Below, one piece after another: positions 60,724-64,000 of a stretch of DNA of 64,000 bases (position 1 is the first letter of the stretch; each line of letters opens with the position of its first letter). The notes beneath the pieces are model-generated. The model did not search any database. It was given only the letters and a program-made list of their open reading frames with translations, and was not told where the DNA came from. The stretch lies in assembly GCF_029027405.1 (NCBI RefSeq), contig NZ_CP093396.1:186001-250000 (forward strand), in the 5' to 3' direction. The stretch is from Sulfurimonas sp. Lineage in GTDB: Bacteria > Campylobacterota > Campylobacteria > Campylobacterales > Sulfurimonadaceae. The translations under genes and the position numbers were made by a program.

Positions 60724-61105
60724 TTCTCAGACCTCCTATGATTTTTTGAGCATCTTTTTTAGTTAAAGCACCAAGACCTTTTATGTATGCATCTAGTGCT
60801 TTTTCTAATTCAGTATCTTTACCTTTATAGCTTTGAGACCATAAAATTTTAATAAGTGAGATTTGATTTTTAGTCGCCATCTCTGTTTTGCCTGTTTGAT
60901 AAGAATCTAGTTTTTTTAGATACTTACCAAGTTCCTCAAGCTGATAATCACTCAACTCATCAAGTGTTGGTTTATTAAATCTATTTTGAAGCATTGCAGT
61001 TAATAGACTAATATCTTTTTCATATGTGCTTTTAAATGTTGCAGTAGCTTTGATAGACTTTAGTAACTCACTTGCATTGCCTTTTAGAGGCTCATCTTTT
61101 TTCAT
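60710..61105 (-). CDS. GemA-like protein, copy 1 (DUF1018-like)
   Basis: KSTYEKDISLLTAMLQNRFNKPTLDELSDYQLEELGKYLKK, then MATKNQISLIKILWSQ fits the GemA/DUF1018 C-terminus. Mu GemA alters host gyrase-dependent gene expression. The neighbouring gene has the same layout, so these are tandem paralogues. Confidence 0.65.
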   Translation of the reverse strand: MKKDEPLKGNASELLKSIKATATFKSTYEKDISLLTAMLQNRFNKPTLDELSDYQLEELGKYLKKLDSYQTGKTEMATKNQISLIKILWSQSYKGKDTELEKALDAYIKGLGALTKKDAQKIIGGLRNGTN

Positions 61106-61160
61106 CTTTTTTCCTTTTGTTTATTTGAGTAAGTACTCAATAAAACCTCTAAAAGAGGCT

Positions 61161-61628
61161 CTATGAACTCTTATAGTTTGTGTTGTTAGATGGATTTAGT
61201 TTTAGCTTTGGCTCTGGTTTAATATTTTTGATACTCGCTATAACTTTCCCAGCTTCATCTTTTGTTAAACTTTCAAGAGCGTTTATATCTCTCTTAATCA
61301 CTTTTTTAACCTGTGTTAAAAGGCTATTTAAGTCTTTGTTACGAGAGTTTTTAGACCAAAGAGTCTTAATAAAATTGATTTGGTTTGTGGTAGATCCTAC
61401 TTTTTTAGGAGCAACTCTTAACTCACCTTTTTTGTTCATGAAGTTATTAAGATTTATAAGCTCTTCGATACTAAGTTTCTTAGAACTGAGAACCCCAAAA
61501 GTGTTCTCAAGCATAGCCTCATATAACTCTCTATCATCGCTATACACATCTTTGTATAGTTCACTAGAGTGAATAGACTTAATAAGTGCTGATTGGTAGT
61601 TTCTTTGTTTTTCAGTCATTATTTTCAT
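61161..61628 (-). CDS. GemA-like protein, copy 2 (155 aa)
   Basis: QRNYQSALIKSIHSSELYKDVYSDDRELYEAMLENTFGVLSSKKLSIEELINLNNFM is the DUF1018 N-terminus, followed by TTNQINFIKTLWSKN. Better match to GemA than copy 1. Overlaps the next gene by 17 bases. Confidence 0.75.
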   Translation of the reverse strand: MKIMTEKQRNYQSALIKSIHSSELYKDVYSDDRELYEAMLENTFGVLSSKKLSIEELINLNNFMNKKGELRVAPKKVGSTTNQINFIKTLWSKNSRNKDLNSLLTQVKKVIKRDINALESLTKDEAGKVIASIKNIKPEPKLKLNPSNNTNYKSS

Positions 61629-62037
61629 CTTTAATAATTAATTCAAGTCCATCAAGCTTTTTAAACTGTTTTTCAAGCACACTGAGTGAATTAAAATAAG
61701 GCTTATACCAAGAGTATTTTTTTTCTAACTCAGGAAACTCTTTTTTAGCTCTTCTAACACCCCAAATCTTTTTAATCTTCTTTTTTTCAGATTCCTTATA
61801 AAGTGAACGAGTTTTTTTATGCCATAACTGCTCCATTAATGGGTCGTAGTTTTTCTTATTTGAATGACCCCAATCAAGATTTATTTTCCCATCTATATAA
61901 ACTATCCAAGCTAGTTTAGTACTGCTTATTTGTACTTTGTGTACATCTATTTTCTTATCATTAAGAGTAAAAGCTACCCCACTGTATATAGCAGATAATT
62001 CAGTTTTGATTGATGCCCATTGTTCTTTAGTAATCAT
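61612..62037 (-). CDS. Phage hypothetical protein (141 aa)
   Basis: Basic protein (HKKTRSLYKESEKKKIKKIWGVRRAKKEFPELEKKYSW) between MuB-like and GemA-like genes. No family recognised; may bind DNA. Confidence 0.6.
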   Translation of the reverse strand: MITKEQWASIKTELSAIYSGVAFTLNDKKIDVHKVQISSTKLAWIVYIDGKINLDWGHSNKKNYDPLMEQLWHKKTRSLYKESEKKKIKKIWGVRRAKKEFPELEKKYSWYKPYFNSLSVLEKQFKKLDGLELIIKDENND

Positions 62038-62046
62038 CTCTACTCC

Positions 62047-62907
62047 CTAGTCCAAAAAAACCATAGTGGAAGCTAGTTTTATATGCTTCACATCTAGTTT
62101 TTCATTGTTCATGAGTGCAAATCTTGTAGCTTTTCTGTAAAGACTTACTGCTCGTCTCATGTGCGTAGTGTATTTTTTTACTTCTTTGCCAAAATCTCCG
62201 AAAAATAGTTCAAATTCATTGGCTCTTAAACCTTTAAACTCATACTTTCCACTTGGTCTTGAGTAAAGTTGTAGGAGTTCGCCACTATTTCCTTTTAGAT
62301 TTTTAATCAGTACAGGCGTTCCAACTAAGATAAGTGCAAAGGGTGTAAAGTCCCAAACTCTTCTTATGGCTTCTAAACTTCTAACTGTTAGATGTTCAGC
62401 TTCATCTATGATGATTGCTATATCTCCTCTCCCTAGCTCTTTTGCTATGTTTAAGATGTTTGTATCTACGCCTACCTCAGGCGAAATGTTGATTTTTTCA
62501 CAAATAAGTTCTAAAAATTTTTTAGTGCTTATGCCAGGAACTAGCTCAAGAAGTCTTGTATCACTTCTACTCTCTGCAAACTCTTTTATAGTTGTAGTTT
62601 TTCCTGTTCCAGCCGCTCCATAAAGGATTGCCATCTCATTATCTACTATCGCTTCTTCCATCACAAAAAAAGCACCTTGTAAATCTGTAGTCTCTTTTAA
62701 CTCAAATGCTGAAGTTTTAGCACTTTGCTTAAAGTCATAGTTGTTTTTAAAACTCTCAAGCTTTTTTTCTAGACTTTGATTATCGCCTTTATAAGTGTTT
62801 GACTGCCATTGTGAAATCATAGATGCACTTACACCGATGCTTTTAGCTACTCTGCTTGGTTTTAAGTTTTTATCATCTAAAAACTTTTTAAAATCTTCTC
62901 TTGTCAT
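62047..62907 (-). CDS. Transposition ATPase (MuB-like, 286 aa)
   Basis: N-terminal HTH (LKPSRVAKSIGVSASMISQWQS), then an AAA+ ATPase with Walker A YGAAGTGKTTT and Walker B IAIIIDEAEHLTV, sensor LILVGTP. MuB selects target DNA and activates the transposase. Overlaps the transposase gene by 4 bases. Confidence 0.92.
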   Translation of the reverse strand: MTREDFKKFLDDKNLKPSRVAKSIGVSASMISQWQSNTYKGDNQSLEKKLESFKNNYDFKQSAKTSAFELKETTDLQGAFFVMEEAIVDNEMAILYGAAGTGKTTTIKEFAESRSDTRLLELVPGISTKKFLELICEKINISPEVGVDTNILNIAKELGRGDIAIIIDEAEHLTVRSLEAIRRVWDFTPFALILVGTPVLIKNLKGNSGELLQLYSRPSGKYEFKGLRANEFELFFGDFGKEVKKYTTHMRRAVSLYRKATRFALMNNEKLDVKHIKLASTMVFLD

Positions 62908-64000
62908 GACACGCTCCTAATAAATTTAATCAGCTCACTATCTTGTTTTGAAGTTAAGCTTATAGGTGCTGTCACAGGGTTATTTGCCTCTTTAGATGTT
63001 TTAGGAGACATGTCACTTTGTGTAGTGTAAAGAGGCTTATGCCCCGAAACAGCACTTATAAACGCAACTTTTTGTTTTTCAAGTTCTTCATTTGCTTCGT
63101 CTAGTATTTTAAGTTTTGGTTTGATGTTTGTTTGCTTGTAGATTTTTGTAACTTTTTTATGGTCTTCTTGATTCATGCACTCTGCACCTAACTCTTTGTT
63201 TTTAACCACTCCTATGTATTGATTTTGTTTGTAGATGTAGAGTTCATTTACATTATCGATATTTTCATAAAATGTAACTACTTCGCCTTTGTTGAGATGA
63301 GCTTCCCAAAGTGAACTACCCTGGAATGTCATGTTGTTGTATCTGATACCCTCTGTATTTAATGTTCTCGTGCCATATTTACCTAGTTTGGAGTAAATGT
63401 CACTCATCATATTTGTAGATGCAATGAACTCTTGATGTGCTTTATAGCTTTCATACTGCATATCAAGTAGGTTATCAACAACTAGTCTAAGTTCATCAAG
63501 TGTAAGTAGTTTATGAGTCTCTATTCTTGTAGCTTTAGAAGTTTTTACTCCTAGGTGTGAAGCATACTGGTCTTCTATCTTTTTTCTTTTAGATACATCA
63601 CCACCGATATAGCCCGGTATCTTGTTCCATCTTCCTTGAACTACACCGAAGTATCTTTCTATTGAGCCTTTTTGGCGACCTTGACCAGCTACTGCTCTAA
63701 TCTGACATATACCTATGTCAATGAGTAGTTTTTGATAATGGTTTGATACATAGTCCATACCATTATCTGTATAAATATTTTCAGGAATTCCCATCTTTTG
63801 GAATGCTTTATAAAGTACTCTTACTTGTGAGTAAGAGTCTATAGTTTCTACTAAGTTCGCTACTGCTTGTTTTGTGAAAGTATCTTTAACAGCTGTCATG
63901 TGAACACGACCAACTCTATAACCATCTTCTTTTGTCTCATCAGGGATTTTACACATGAAGTCAAATACAGTAGCATCTACTTGCCACTCTTGATTTGGAT
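62904..64000 (-). CDS. Mu-like transposase A (partial)
   Basis: Frame is open to the window edge; the first visible residues PNQEWQVDATVFDF include the first catalytic Asp, so an ATG at 63956 is internal. Second Asp in NIYTDNGMDYVS and Glu in KGSIERYFGVVQGRW complete the DDE. A C-terminal Mu-type beta-barrel and tail follow (ending KQDSELIKFIRSVS). N-terminal DNA-binding domains lie outside. Confidence 0.92.
   Translation of the reverse strand, partial: PNQEWQVDATVFDFMCKIPDETKEDGYRVGRVHMTAVKDTFTKQAVANLVETIDSYSQVRVLYKAFQKMGIPENIYTDNGMDYVSNHYQKLLIDIGICQIRAVAGQGRQKGSIERYFGVVQGRWNKIPGYIGGDVSKRKKIEDQYASHLGVKTSKATRIETHKLLTLDELRLVVDNLLDMQYESYKAHQEFIASTNMMSDIYSKLGKYGTRTLNTEGIRYNNMTFQGSSLWEAHLNKGEVVTFYENIDNVNELYIYKQNQYIGVVKNKELGAECMNQEDHKKVTKIYKQTNIKPKLKILDEANEELEKQKVAFISAVSGHKPLYTTQSDMSPKTSKEANNPVTAPISLTSKQDSELIKFIRSVS

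Larger units (their letters stand above)
35902..64000. mobile_element. Mu-like prophage with P2-like tail, incomplete at right edge
   Basis: From a TG at 35902, with TGTAAAG-like repeats close by (35902, 35912) and an inverted one near 36080, everything to the right is phage. Transposition genes at the far right are Mu-like; head genes (49-57 kb) are Mu-like; tail genes (38.6-49 kb) are P2-like. Transposase A continues beyond 64000, so the other end is outside. Insertion into the older IS3 copy is inferred from where identity ends. Confidence 0.85.

Noticed and set aside
1..64000. tRNA, rRNA or tmRNA genes, including a tRNA attachment site for the prophage
   Set aside because: I found no cloverleaf-like or rRNA-like sequence; a Mu-like phage does not need a tRNA site.

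Overview
The window looks like a low-GC chromosome segment of a Campylobacterota bacterium (Sulfurimonas/Arcobacter-like). This is inferred from AT-rich codon use, compact genes with short overlaps, and the type of Mu-like prophage; no rRNA or tRNA gene is present to prove it. The window has four parts: a short chromosomal edge (1-1.84 kb), a mosaic of insertion-sequence debris and foreign genes (1.84-7.3 kb), a 24-kb toxin/secretion island (7.3-31.4 kb) followed by a nested IS graveyard (31.4-35.9 kb), and most of a Mu-like prophage (about 35.9 kb to beyond 64 kb).

The island is the main discovery. It encodes a 5,467-residue MARTX/RTX-type giant toxin. An amino-terminal glycine-rich repeat arm, interrupted by an F5/8C-like lectin-type insertion, leads to a long helical region and then an effector block. 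That block has a mono-ADP-ribosyltransferase with a C3-like Q-x-E motif, a TcdA/TcdB-like (GT44) glycosyltransferase, an unassigned region, and an HExxH metalloprotease resembling the lethal-factor (ATLF) fold. Three nearly identical copies of the MARTX cysteine-protease (peptidase C80) domain separate these cargos. In all three the expected catalytic His is Tyr (residues 2514, 3808, 4382) while the Cys is kept (2558, 3852, 4426). A second repeat arm, RTX nonapeptides and a C-terminal secretion region follow.

Downstream, in one tight apparent operon, lie two small paralogous proteins, a HlyC/RtxC-like acyltransferase, a dedicated FabF-like ketoacyl-ACP synthase, a dedicated acyl carrier protein, a TolC-like outer-membrane protein, an HlyB/RtxB-like ABC transporter and an HlyD-like adaptor. 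I read this as a self-contained toxin acylation and export system: ketosynthase and ACP supply an acyl-ACP, the acyltransferase modifies the toxin, and the type I system exports it. Unlike classical MARTX loci it has its own TolC and only one ABC ATPase gene. The cluster is bracketed by two inverted ends of one IS3-type element.

Between 31.4 and 35.9 kb an IS4-type element (11-bp target duplication) sits inside an IS3 end, and an intact IS3 element (3-bp duplication) sits inside an older inverted copy of itself. The prophage probably inserted into that older copy near 35,902. The left mosaic carries a second type of IS, a phospholipase D-like gene, a patatin-like gene, and a 0.6-kb RelE-type toxin cassette with a broken antitoxin, bounded by 11-bp repeats and attC-like structure.

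The prophage is a Mu/P2 chimera. Transposase A, B ATPase, GemA-like, DUF3164 and head genes (protease/scaffold, capsid, terminase, portal, F, G) are Mu-like. The contractile tail (V, W, J, I, fibre, FI, FII, E/E', T, U, X, D) is P2-like and transcribed divergently from the head module. Lysis functions (M15 peptidase, overlapping spanins, holin candidate) and two antirepressor genes, each containing a perfect internal hairpin, complete it. Transposase A runs off the right edge.
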